6,779 nucleotides of DNA, from NCBI GenBank assembly GCA_027081065.1, contig JALWLW010000020.1, forward strand, positions 1 to 6,779, in the 5' to 3' direction. The DNA comes from Campylobacteraceae bacterium. Lineage in GTDB: Bacteria > Campylobacterota > Campylobacteria > Campylobacterales > Sulfurovaceae. Made by a program: the position numbers and the translations under genes. Positions 1 to 6,652 of this stretch are shown here, in pieces (positions within the stretch are counted from its first letter, which is position 1; the number at the start of each line of letters is the position of its first letter). A model generated the notes under the pieces. It ran no database searches. It was not told where the DNA came from and saw only the letters and a list, made by a program, of their open reading frames with translations.

Positions 1-2
1 CA

Positions 3-314
3 TTTAAATTTTCTAAAGATTATGGGAAAAGCTTTGAAAACTTAGTCTACACAGAGCTTGTTAAAAGAGGCTATGAAATCTACTTTTACAACAACAACTT
101 TGAGTGTGACTTCATTGTCAAAAAAGAAGAGAGATTAACAGCCATCCAAGTTTGTTATGAGTTGACTTTAGAAAATAGAGAACGAGAACTAAATGGTTTA
201 CGTAAGTTAAAATTTAATCTTGATGACCGTATTCTTTTAACTTATAATCAAAATAAAGAAACTCAAGAGAATATACAAATAGTAGCGTTTTGGGATTATT
301 TCTCGGGATTATAA
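3..314 (+). CDS. C-terminal part of a DUF4143-type AAA ATPase (5' end outside window)
   Basis: This is an open frame from the left edge to a TAA at 312-314, giving 103 residues; the start lies upstream of the window. The visible part matches the C-terminal DUF4143 region found behind an AAA_14 ATPase domain. It has a segment GKSFENLVYTELVKRGYEI, then a strand-turn-strand FYNNNFECDFIVKK with the acidic D next to FIV, then AIQVCYEL followed by a charged RERELNGL helix. That order (E-D-x-Q, resembling a PD-(D/E)XK nuclease-like fold) is typical of this family. The proteins are common in bacteria and archaea, their cellular role is poorly known, and some behave as accessory genes of patchy distribution. 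The ATP-binding half is not in the window, so Walker motifs cannot be checked. The next gene, dnaE, starts 108 bp downstream on the same strand, and I see no functional link to it. Confidence 0.75.
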   Translation, partial: FKFSKDYGKSFENLVYTELVKRGYEIYFYNNNFECDFIVKKEERLTAIQVCYELTLENRERELNGLRKLKFNLDDRILLTYNQNKETQENIQIVAFWDYFSGL

Positions 315-379
315 AATATGTATTTAAAAAAGTAATATTGTGTAGGGTAAATTTTAACCATCCCTAAAACAAAATACGC

Positions 380-385
380 TATATT
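380..385 (+). promoter_or_regulatory. possible -10 box of the dnaE promoter
   Basis: TATATT lies 37 bp before the dnaE start codon in an AT-rich stretch, so a start site near 392 would leave a leader of about 30 nt. There is no convincing -35 at the usual distance, which fits the weak -35 use known for vegetative promoters in Campylobacter and relatives. It is a match on one short motif in AT-rich DNA and could be chance. Confidence 0.3.
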
Positions 386-410
386 CAACTAAATAAAACA
401 AACATTTTTT

Positions 411-414
411 AAGG
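411..414 (+). promoter_or_regulatory. ribosome binding site of dnaE
   Basis: AAGG is placed 8 nt before the ATG at 423. It supports this ATG as the dnaE start; the 15-residue stretch before the conserved FTHLHLHTEYS motif is also a normal leader length for the family. Confidence 0.55.
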
Positions 415-422
415 CAAAACCA

Positions 423-3400
423 ATGTCACAAGAACCAGAAGACCTACCAGCTTTAAGCAAAACAAAATTCACCCACCTACACCTACATACCGAATACTCC
501 ATGCTTGACGGTGCAAATAAAATAGACGTTCTAGCCAAAAAAATTAAAGAGTTAGGCATGGACTCTGTTGCCATGACTGACCATGGAAATATGTTTGGGA
601 CAATTACTTTTTATAATGAGATGAAAAAAAATGGTATTAAACCCATCATTGGTATGGAAGCCTACATTCATAATGAAGATGAGATAGGTGACAAATCTAC
701 ACGTAAACGTTTTCACCTTTGTCTTTATGCAAAAAATGATGTGGGCTACAAAAACCTTATGTATTTGAGTTCACAAGCTTATATGCATGGTTTTTACTAC
801 TATCCACGTATTAACTGGTCGATGCTAAAAGAGCATTCAGAAGGTCTCATCTGTTCTTCTGCTTGTCTTCAAGGTGAGGTGAATTGGCACTTGAACCTAA
901 GTGAGCGTAATGTTAAAAATGGGGCGTTAGGTTATGATGAAGCAAAAAAAGTAGTCCTTAGATACAAAGAGGTTTTTGGCGAAGACTACTACATGGAGCT
1001 TATGCGTCATGGGATTGACCATCAATTTAACATTGACAAAGACATTATGAGACTAAGCAAAGAGACTGGGGTTAAAATCATCGCGACCAATGACACCCAC
1101 TACACTTTACAACAAGATGCTGATGCTCATGAGGCGTTTATGTGTATCGCGATGAACAAACTTTACGATGACCCAAACCGTATGCGTCACTCGGTGCATG
1201 AGTTTTATGTGAAGTCACCTGAGCAGATGGCTGAACTTTTTGCTGATATCCCTGAAGCCATTTCAAACACCCAAGAGATAGCTGACAAATGTAACCTTGA
1301 AATAAAGCTTGGAAACCCAACACCTCCAAACTTTAAATTTGCAAGGCAAACAGCCCAAGAAGAAGGCATTGAACTTCCTGAAGAGAAAGAGTACTCTTTA
1401 GAAAATGATATTGTTATTTTTAATCATCTTTGTAAACAAGGTTTGGAAAAACGGCTCAAAATAGTCGATGAATCCAAACATCAAGAGTATCGTGATAGAT
1501 TACAAGTTGAGATGGACATTATTAATTCCATGAAATTCCCAGGATACATGCTCATTGTTTGGGAGTTTGTTATTCAAGCTAAAAAGATGGGTATTCCAGT
1601 AGGACCTGGACGTGGTTCGGCAGCAGGTTCTTTGGTTGCTTACTCTTTAGAAATCACCGACATTGACCCCATTCCTTATGGTTTACTTTTTGAGCGTTTC
1701 TTGAACCCTGAAAGAGTTTCCATGCCCGACATTGACATGGATTTTTGTCAAGCACGTCGGCAAGAGATTTTGGACTATGTCATTGATAAATACGGTCGTG
1801 TGAACGTTGCTCAAATCATTACTTTTGGTAAACTACAAGCCAAAGGGGTCATTCGAGATGTTGCTCGTGTGCTTGACATGCCCTACTCTCAAGCTGATGC
1901 GATGGCGAAACTTATTCCTGATGAATTGGGAATTAACCTTACTGATTCATATGCCAAAGAGCCAAAAATCGCTGAACTTTGTGCTACCAATCCTTTGGCA
2001 AAACGTACTTGGGAGTACGCCTTAGCATTAGAGGGTCTAAACCGAAATGCAGGAACTCATGCTGCTGGGGTTGTTATTTCCAATGAACCTCTTTGGAAAA
2101 AAACCCCTCTGTTTAAACCAACAGGACAAGACACCCTAGCAACCCAATATAACGGTAAGTATGTTGAAGATGTTGACCTTATTAAGTTTGACTTCTTGGG
2201 TCTTAAGACCCTAACTGTCATCGAAGAAGCCTTACAACTAATAGAAAAACGTCATGGTAAACGTATTAACTTCGTTGAAGAGGACATTAATGACCCTGCT
2301 GTTTATAAATACATTTCAACGGGTGATACCTTAGGACTGTTTCAGATAGAATCAGCTGGTATGCAAGACCTTGCTAAAAAACTAAAACCAAATGGTTTTG
2401 AAGACATCATTGCGATGTTAGCACTCTACCGACCAGGTCCCATGGAGTCTGGAATGCTCGACGACTTTGTTGATCGTAAACATGGACGAGCAAAGATTAC
2501 CTACATGTTTGCCGAACTTGAACCCATTTTAAAGCCTACTTATGGGGTTATTGTTTACCAAGAACAAGTAATGCAAATTGTTCAAACCATTGGTGGCTTT
2601 AGCCTTGGTGGGGCTGACTTGGTGCGTCGTGCAATGGGTAAAAAAATTAAAGAGGAGATGGACAGACTCAAAGAAGAGTTTGCCATTGGTGCTAAGAAAA
2701 AAGGTCACGACATGCAAACAGCACGTGAACTGTTCGACCTTATTGTAAAGTTTGCAGGGTACGGTTTTAACAAATCTCACTCAGCAGCTTATGCGATGAT
2801 TACTTTTTATACTTCCTTTTTAAAGCACTATTACCCTACTGAATTTATGGCTGCTATTTTAACTTTAGAAAAGAATAATACGGACAAAGTCATCAAATAT
2901 GTCGATGAACTAAAAAGCCTAAACATCACCCTTCGTCCACCCAACATCAACCGTTCAGACTTGGTTTTTCAAGCTGATGAGATAGATGGAGAAAAGATTG
3001 TCTTCTTTGGAATGGGTGCGTTAAAAGGAGCTGGAGATGTGGCGATTAACTCTATTATTGCTACACGTAATGAAGGTGGAGCGTTTAAAGACATGAATGA
3101 CTTTGTTTCACGAATTGACGCGTCAAAAGTAAACAAAAGAGTCATTGAAACCCTTGCTAAAGCAGGAGCATTTGATGACTTTGGTCATTCACGTTGTGCC
3201 TTAATTAGTCAAGTAGAAGCCATCACCGAAGCAGCGGGAAAAGCGATGTTAGCTAAAAAACAAGCTGTGGGTTCACTCTTTGGAGATGGAGAAGAGATGA
3301 CTTCTGTAAAAGTAGACATTAAACCCATGCCAGAGTATGAACTGCTTGAAATTTTAGCCATTGAAAAAGAATCGCTTGGTTTTTATGTTTCAGGGCATCC

Positions 3401-4007
3401 ACTCGACAAGTACCGTGAACAACTAGACGACATCAACTATACTTTAAGTTCAGAAATCGACGATTTAGCCGATGGGTCACAAGCCCTTTTTATTGGTAAA
3501 ATAGAAGAGATTAACACGCGTATTTCTAAAAAGGGAAATAAATTTGGAATCGCAAACATCATGGACTTACATGGAAACATTGAGCTGATGCTTTTTGAGA
3601 ATAGACTGCAAGAACTCGATGAAGATTTTGACTTAAACAAACCCATAGCCTTTAAAGTAAAAATTACTAAAGATGGTGACTTTACACGAATGAACATCTT
3701 GAACATCTCTTCACTTAAAGATGCCAAAAAGTCTAAAGTAAAAGTCGTTAAAGAGCAAAAACACACCCCAGAACCACCAAGTGAACCTGTGGTTTTAGCC
3801 ATGAGTCTGTTGCCTGATATTAAGATGATAGAAGAGCTTTACTGTTTAGCAGAAAAATATCCAGGAAGACACCCACTTCAACTGGCTATTAAATCTAAAC
3901 TCTCCGATGTCATTATTGAGTCTAAAATGAAAGTGAGTCGTTCTATTTTACTGGAAGCTAAGGAGCTAGGAGTTTATGAAGAGGAGAAGTTGGTGGTTAA
4001 TGGGTAA
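423..4007 (+). CDS. dnaE: DNA polymerase III subunit alpha (replicative DNA polymerase)
   Basis: This is the catalytic subunit of the replicative polymerase, which extends DNA at the fork in complex with the sliding clamp and clamp loader in the cytoplasm. The frame is intact at 1194 aa, close to the usual 1150-1200. Domains in order: PHP domain about 16-290, with HLH at 20-22, DH 53-54, E79, H98, C148, H196 and DxH 224-226; polymerase core about 300-830, with the loop VGPGRGSAAG (393-402), the catalytic pair in PDIDMD (D436, D438) and the third aspartate D590 in KFDFLG; helix-hairpin-helix region about 835-920, introduced by RPPNINRSD; a clamp-binding-like segment near 947-953 (QAVGSLF); GHPLD at 991; an OB fold about 1015-1095; a basic, proline-containing linker about 1097-1124; and a short C-terminal domain. 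All catalytic residues are present and there is no frameshift. It is probably its own transcription unit, since the downstream gene is convergent. Assignment as DnaE rather than PolC follows from the lack of an inserted exonuclease domain. Confidence 0.98.
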   Translation: MSQEPEDLPALSKTKFTHLHLHTEYSMLDGANKIDVLAKKIKELGMDSVAMTDHGNMFGTITFYNEMKKNGIKPIIGMEAYIHNEDEIGDKSTRKRFHLCLYAKNDVGYKNLMYLSSQAYMHGFYYYPRINWSMLKEHSEGLICSSACLQGEVNWHLNLSERNVKNGALGYDEAKKVVLRYKEVFGEDYYMELMRHGIDHQFNIDKDIMRLSKETGVKIIATNDTHYTLQQDADAHEAFMCIAMNKLYDDPNRMRHSVHEFYVKSPEQMAELFADIPEAISNTQEIADKCNLEIKLGNPTPPNFKFARQTAQEEGIELPEEKEYSLENDIVIFNHLCKQGLEKRLKIVDESKHQEYRDRLQVEMDIINSMKFPGYMLIVWEFVIQAKKMGIPVGPGRGSAAGSLVAYSLEITDIDPIPYGLLFERFLNPERVSMPDIDMDFCQARRQEILDYVIDKYGRVNVAQIITFGKLQAKGVIRDVARVLDMPYSQADAMAKLIPDELGINLTDSYAKEPKIAELCATNPLAKRTWEYALALEGLNRNAGTHAAGVVISNEPLWKKTPLFKPTGQDTLATQYNGKYVEDVDLIKFDFLGLKTLTVIEEALQLIEKRHGKRINFVEEDINDPAVYKYISTGDTLGLFQIESAGMQDLAKKLKPNGFEDIIAMLALYRPGPMESGMLDDFVDRKHGRAKITYMFAELEPILKPTYGVIVYQEQVMQIVQTIGGFSLGGADLVRRAMGKKIKEEMDRLKEEFAIGAKKKGHDMQTARELFDLIVKFAGYGFNKSHSAAYAMITFYTSFLKHYYPTEFMAAILTLEKNNTDKVIKYVDELKSLNITLRPPNINRSDLVFQADEIDGEKIVFFGMGALKGAGDVAINSIIATRNEGGAFKDMNDFVSRIDASKVNKRVIETLAKAGAFDDFGHSRCALISQVEAITEAAGKAMLAKKQAVGSLFGDGEEMTSVKVDIKPMPEYELLEILAIEKESLGFYVSGHPLDKYREQLDDINYTLSSEIDDLADGSQALFIGKIEEINTRISKKGNKFGIANIMDLHGNIELMLFENRLQELDEDFDLNKPIAFKVKITKDGDFTRMNILNISSLKDAKKSKVKVVKEQKHTPEPPSEPVVLAMSLLPDIKMIEELYCLAEKYPGRHPLQLAIKSKLSDVIIESKMKVSRSILLEAKELGVYEEEKLVVNG

Positions 4008-4026
4008 GGTGTTAAAACACTTACCC
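4002..4026 (+). terminator. hairpin at the dnaE / MFS convergent junction
   Basis: GGGTAAG-G-TGTT pairs with AACACTTACCC across a very short A-rich loop, with one bulged G on the left arm. The dnaE stop codon (4005-4007) lies inside the left arm. Neither strand has a clean T tract after the stem, so it is not a textbook intrinsic terminator. Its place between two converging genes only 35 bp apart suggests it ends or stabilises transcripts from both sides. A second, weaker TAAAG...CTTTA pair follows at about 4028-4045. Confidence 0.5.
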
Positions 4027-4042
4027 CTAAAGAATCAATGCT

Positions 4043-5374
4043 TTAACTTAGCATCCCACGAACTTCATCTTCATCTATTAAGTCTTTATTAAATTTAACC
4101 ACAGCGATTTGTTCTGTTTCATTCACATAAGACTCAACAATGGCTTCATGCTCTGTAAGGGCAGATACTTGCTCTCTGTCAAATAAATCTAAAGGTAAAT
4201 AGACATTTCCACGATTGTTAGGACTTGGCATGGTGTAAACCCAAAGAAACCATGCTAAAGAGACAACACCCACAATTAAAGCCAGTACTCCTCGATCATA
4301 GTGTTGCATGACCCAACCACCCATGATTCCACCAAAAAAGATACCCACGTAACCAAAAGTATTAGCAACAGCTAAGGCAGAACCTTTTTGATGTACTTTG
4401 GCATATTTGGCAACAAAACTTTGAAGTAGAGGCTCAAACATATTAAAGCCAATAAAGAAAAGAACCACACCAATAACAAAAATCCATGCTGTATTGGTAA
4501 AGCCCATGGCTAAGAATGCCAAAAATATAATAACAATTGAAATCATAAAAATCTCTTTACCTTTTCCATGCTTTTCACCGTAAATAGCAGCAGGAGCCAT
4601 GGCAAAAAATCCACATATCATCGCAGGAAAATAGACTTTCCAAAGTTCTGAGTGTGCCCAACCAAAGCCACCATCTTCAGGGCTATTGGTCATGATTAAA
4701 GGAATAATGAAAAATGCCATGGTCATAATAAGCCAGTGAAAAAAGAAAGTAACATACATTCTTACTAAAGCTTTGTCTTTAAATACTTCTGTAAACTTTG
4801 ACTCTTCTTCTGAATAGGTATGCACAATGGTAGGAGGATTAGGAACAGAGGTAAATAAAATTCCTATTGCTAGAACAGATAAAACAGCTGTTATCCAAAA
4901 AAGTTTGTCGTAACCCCAAGCTGGTCCAACCGTTGGGGCTATTAGCATGGCAGCTGCAAAAGAAAGAGCAATTGTTCCTCCCATGATTGCCATGGCATGA
5001 GCCCGTTGCTCTTCTTTGACTAGGTCGGCTATCATAGCTGAGACGACTGAACCAATTGCCCCTGCACCTTGTAAAAAACGACCAATAAGAAGCATGTAAA
5101 TATTGTCAGAAAGTGCAGCGATAACTGAACCTATGACAAAAATAACAAGTCCAAAGAAAAGCACAGGCTTTCTTCCGAATTTATCAGAAATGATTCCAAA
5201 AGGTACTTGAAAAAGTGCTTGAGTCGAAGCATACCCACCCACAGCAAGACCAGCTAAAAAGGGAGTTGCCCCTGGCATCTGAATGGCATAGATAGAAAGG
5301 ATGGGTAGCACAATAAAAAGTCCAAAAAATCGCAAGGCGACAATGAAACTCAAAGGCATGATTTGTTTAATCAT
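4043..5374 (-). CDS. YajR-like MFS transporter with C-terminal soluble domain
   Basis: This is an inner-membrane secondary transporter of the major facilitator superfamily, 443 aa. Twelve hydrophobic segments can be read, roughly at 7-30, 40-62, 70-90, 95-117, 128-150, 157-176, 203-228, 245-264, 272-291, 294-315, 331-353 and 361-382. A hydrophilic loop at 180-202 separates the two halves. Motif A sits between TM2 and TM3 (GIISDKFGRK, 60-69). The arginine of TM4 is in GRFLQGAGA (98-106), followed by a drug/H+ antiporter-like APTVGPAWG in TM5 (146-154). After TM12 a soluble tail of about 55 residues (388-443) has a strand-helix-strand-strand-helix pattern with IAVVKF followed by an acidic helix. 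This resembles the ferredoxin-like YAM domain of E. coli YajR, a transporter of similar size (about 450 aa). The start ATG has GGAG 8 nt upstream. Substrate unknown: proton-coupled export is likely from the motifs but is inference. It is convergent with dnaE and divergent from thiD. Confidence 0.88.
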   Translation of the reverse strand: MIKQIMPLSFIVALRFFGLFIVLPILSIYAIQMPGATPFLAGLAVGGYASTQALFQVPFGIISDKFGRKPVLFFGLVIFVIGSVIAALSDNIYMLLIGRFLQGAGAIGSVVSAMIADLVKEEQRAHAMAIMGGTIALSFAAAMLIAPTVGPAWGYDKLFWITAVLSVLAIGILFTSVPNPPTIVHTYSEEESKFTEVFKDKALVRMYVTFFFHWLIMTMAFFIIPLIMTNSPEDGGFGWAHSELWKVYFPAMICGFFAMAPAAIYGEKHGKGKEIFMISIVIIFLAFLAMGFTNTAWIFVIGVVLFFIGFNMFEPLLQSFVAKYAKVHQKGSALAVANTFGYVGIFFGGIMGGWVMQHYDRGVLALIVGVVSLAWFLWVYTMPSPNNRGNVYLPLDLFDREQVSALTEHEAIVESYVNETEQIAVVKFNKDLIDEDEVRGMLS

Positions 5375-5382
5375 AATAATAT

Positions 5383-5386
5383 CTCC
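5383..5386 (-). promoter_or_regulatory. ribosome binding site of the MFS transporter
   Basis: GGAG on the minus strand lies 8 nt before the ATG at 5374. It is the best Shine-Dalgarno in the window and fixes the start of the transporter. Confidence 0.65.
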
Positions 5387-5405
5387 AATAGGATAAATTT
5401 TTCTT

Positions 5406-5411
5406 ATTATA
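5406..5411 (-). promoter_or_regulatory. -10 box of the MFS transporter promoter
   Basis: A perfect TATAAT on the minus strand stands 31 bp before the transporter ATG. A start near 5399 would give a leader of about 25 nt containing the GGAG site. No good -35 is seen at 16-18 bp, as is common in this phylum. Confidence 0.5.
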
Positions 5412-5412
5412 A

Positions 5413-5464
5413 GCTATAAAGGTTAAGGGGTGGTAAAAATAAGCTTTAGCATAGTGTAGCTTTG
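5413..5464. repeat. short inverted and direct repeats in the divergent MFS/thiD spacer
   Basis: GCTATAAAG (5413-5421) is an imperfect inverted partner of CTTTAGC (5444-5450), and GTAGCTTTG (5456-5464) repeats the AGCTTT core again. The left element touches the transporter's -10 region. Such spacing could mark an operator for a local regulator, but the elements are short and the region is AT-rich, so chance is a real alternative. Confidence 0.2.
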
Positions 5465-5493
5465 TTAGGATAACAAAAATAAGAGGTTAAAAG

Positions 5494-5505
5494 ATGCAAA
5501 ATTAG
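5494..5505 (+). other. three-codon mini-ORF (Met-Gln-Asn-stop) ahead of thiD
   Basis: ATG-CAA-AAT-TAG is preceded by AAGAGG (5481-5486) at a 7-nt spacing, a better ribosome site than either candidate thiD start has. Its stop codon ends one base before the ATG at 5507, which is in frame with thiD. It may be a leader peptide, a site for re-initiation into thiD, or coincidence; see findings. Confidence 0.3.
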
Positions 5506-5542
5506 TATGAATAGACTTAAATACAGAGAGAAAATAAAAAAT

Positions 5543-6340
5543 ATGAATCGTTATCAAAGTGTTTTAACCATTGCTGGAAGTGACTCAGGAGGTTGTGCAG
5601 GGATTCAGGCTGACATTAAAAGCATTTGTGCCAATGGTGCTTATGCAGCTTCTGTCATTACGGCAACTACAGCACAAAATACCCAAGGGGTTATTGATAT
5701 TCATGGTATTCCACCTGAACATATTGCTAAACAATTAGACGCTGTACTCAGTGACATTAAGTTTGATTCTGTGAAAATTGGAATGCTTCACTCTGCTAAA
5801 GTTATTGAAACGGTTGCTCTTAAACTGGCTGAATATAACATAAAAAACATCATTTTAGACCCTGTCATGGTTGCAACATCAGGGGACAAACTCATTAGTC
5901 AAGAAGCCATAGAAGCTTTACGAAGTTTCATTCCTCATGTCTATTTAATCACCCCTAATATTCCTGAAGCTGAAATACTCTTAAGAAAAGCCATCTCTTT
6001 TGAAAACTTAGAAACTTCAGTGAAAGAGATAAGCCAAATACTTAATGTCTCTGTCTTATTAAAAGGAGGTCACTTAGCCCTAAAAAAGGAGATGACTGAC
6101 CTACTTTTCATAAAAGAAGAACAAAGGCTTATCACCATTCATAACCCTTCTGTTAATACCAATCATACCCATGGCACAGGATGTAGCCTCTCCTCAAGCA
6201 TTGCTACATTTATTAGCAAAGGATACACATTGGAAGAGTCTGTCATAAAAAGTTGTGCCTATGTTAACCAAGCCATTTATAATGGAAAAGATAAAATCTT
6301 AGGTAAAGGCAACGGTCCTATCAATCACTTTGGAATTTAG
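5543..6340 (+). CDS. thiD: hydroxymethylpyrimidine / phosphomethylpyrimidine kinase (thiamine synthesis)
   Basis: This cytoplasmic kinase phosphorylates 4-amino-5-hydroxymethyl-2-methylpyrimidine and then its monophosphate to HMP-PP, which ThiE joins with the thiazole to make thiamine phosphate. From the ATG at 5543 it is 265 aa, matching the usual ~266. It is a ribokinase-fold protein with the N-terminal signature VLTIAGSDSGGCAGIQADIK (7-26), the substrate-pocket Q45 in AQNTQGV, DPVM at 106-109, ITPNIPEAE at 136-144, LLKGGH at 172-177, and the anion-hole motif HGTGCS (210-215) with C214 as the likely catalytic cysteine. It ends in GNGPINHF, also conserved. An in-frame ATG at 5507 would add 12 charged residues that the family normally lacks. 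I chose 5543 because the conserved core then starts six residues in, as in E. coli ThiD, but neither ATG has a strong ribosome site. No thi-box (TPP riboswitch) is visible upstream and no other thiamine gene is adjacent. Confidence 0.95.
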   Translation: MNRYQSVLTIAGSDSGGCAGIQADIKSICANGAYAASVITATTAQNTQGVIDIHGIPPEHIAKQLDAVLSDIKFDSVKIGMLHSAKVIETVALKLAEYNIKNIILDPVMVATSGDKLISQEAIEALRSFIPHVYLITPNIPEAEILLRKAISFENLETSVKEISQILNVSVLLKGGHLALKKEMTDLLFIKEEQRLITIHNPSVNTNHTHGTGCSLSSSIATFISKGYTLEESVIKSCAYVNQAIYNGKDKILGKGNGPINHFGI

Positions 6341-6578
6341 AAGTTAAAGGTTTAGCTTCTATTTTGTCAGCTTTATTGACATAGTTTTTCTTGATATTAA
6401 AAAAATAATTTGAAAAATACTCAACTAAAACAATACTAATACCTGAAGCAATTACCACATTGTAGTCAAAGGTAGTCTCCAAGGACAAAATAACAGCAGT
6501 AAGAGGTAATTTCATAATGACCCCCATAAAAATAGATGAATATTTACAAAATGCAATATAAGAAAGATTATTTTGAAT
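6321..6578 (-). pseudogene. C-terminal remnant of a ClC-type chloride channel/transporter gene
   Basis: The open frame runs on the minus strand from just after a TAA (6579-6581) to a TGA at 6321-6323, about 85 codons. The residues resemble the last transmembrane part of ClC family proteins: AFCKYSSIFMGVIMKLPLTA, then VILSLETTFDYNVV and an ISIVLV hydrophobic stretch, followed by a charged tail. In intact ClC proteins (usually 400 or more residues) the PLTA...E-T-F-D-YN segment lies near the C-terminal end of the membrane domain. Here everything upstream, including the selectivity motifs, is missing, and recognisable homology continues upstream of the only good ATG (6527), so that ATG is not a true gene start. 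I infer a gene truncated by deletion. The frame overlaps the convergent thiD by 20 bp and its last codons contain the thiD terminator hairpin, so the tail after NIKK may not be original. Family assignment is by eye. Confidence 0.6.
6339..6391 (+). terminator. tandem hairpins ending thiD
   Basis: The first hairpin is AGAAGTTAAA pairing with TTTAGCTTCT (6339-6360, one G-U pair, very tight loop), followed by ATTTTGT. The second is TGTCA with TGACA (6365-6381), followed by the T-rich TAGTTTTTCTT. Together they make a plausible intrinsic terminator on the + strand. The first stem begins inside the thiD stop codon. On the other strand the same bases fall within the frame of the ClC remnant. Confidence 0.5.
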
Positions 6579-6620
6579 TTAAAAGTAACTTAATCACTTA
6601 AAAAGCATAAAGAAAGGGTC

Positions 6621-6645
6621 TACTCCACCTTTTAAAGGTGGAGTA
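6621..6645 (-). terminator. strong hairpin downstream of icd
   Basis: TACTCCACCT pairs perfectly with AGGTGGAGTA around a TTTAA loop, which can close by one more pair. It begins 7 bp past the icd stop codon. Read on the minus strand it is followed by GACCCTTTCTTT, a broken rather than clean U tract. This is probably the icd transcript end or 3' stabiliser. Confidence 0.7.
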
Positions 6646-6652
6646 AAAAATA

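Noticed and set aside
341..366. Terminator hairpin after the DUF4143 gene (AGGG...CCCT around GGTAAATTTTAACC)
   Set aside because: The inner pairing is interrupted, the outer stem is only 4 bp, and no T tract follows.
2529..2780. 83-codon minus-strand open frame inside dnaE
   Set aside because: It is antisense to the highly conserved polymerase core, with no recognisable product.
3437..3802. 121-codon open frame on the minus strand inside dnaE
   Set aside because: It is antisense to the conserved OB region, its serine/phenylalanine-rich translation mirrors the lysine/glutamate-rich sense strand, and it has no family resemblance; a shadow frame.
5387..5542. TPP riboswitch upstream of thiD
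   Set aside because: I could not find the conserved thi-box core (CUGAGA and its partner segments), and the spacer is too AT-rich and short for the aptamer.
5507..5542. N-terminal extension of ThiD from the ATG at 5507
   Set aside because: The 12 added charged residues are atypical for the family and the ribosome site is no better; retained only as a possible alternative start.
6321..6527. Complete 68-aa small membrane protein starting at the ATG at 6527
   Set aside because: ClC-like residues (AFCKYSSIF) continue in frame upstream of this ATG and no ribosome site precedes it, so a truncated larger gene is the better reading.
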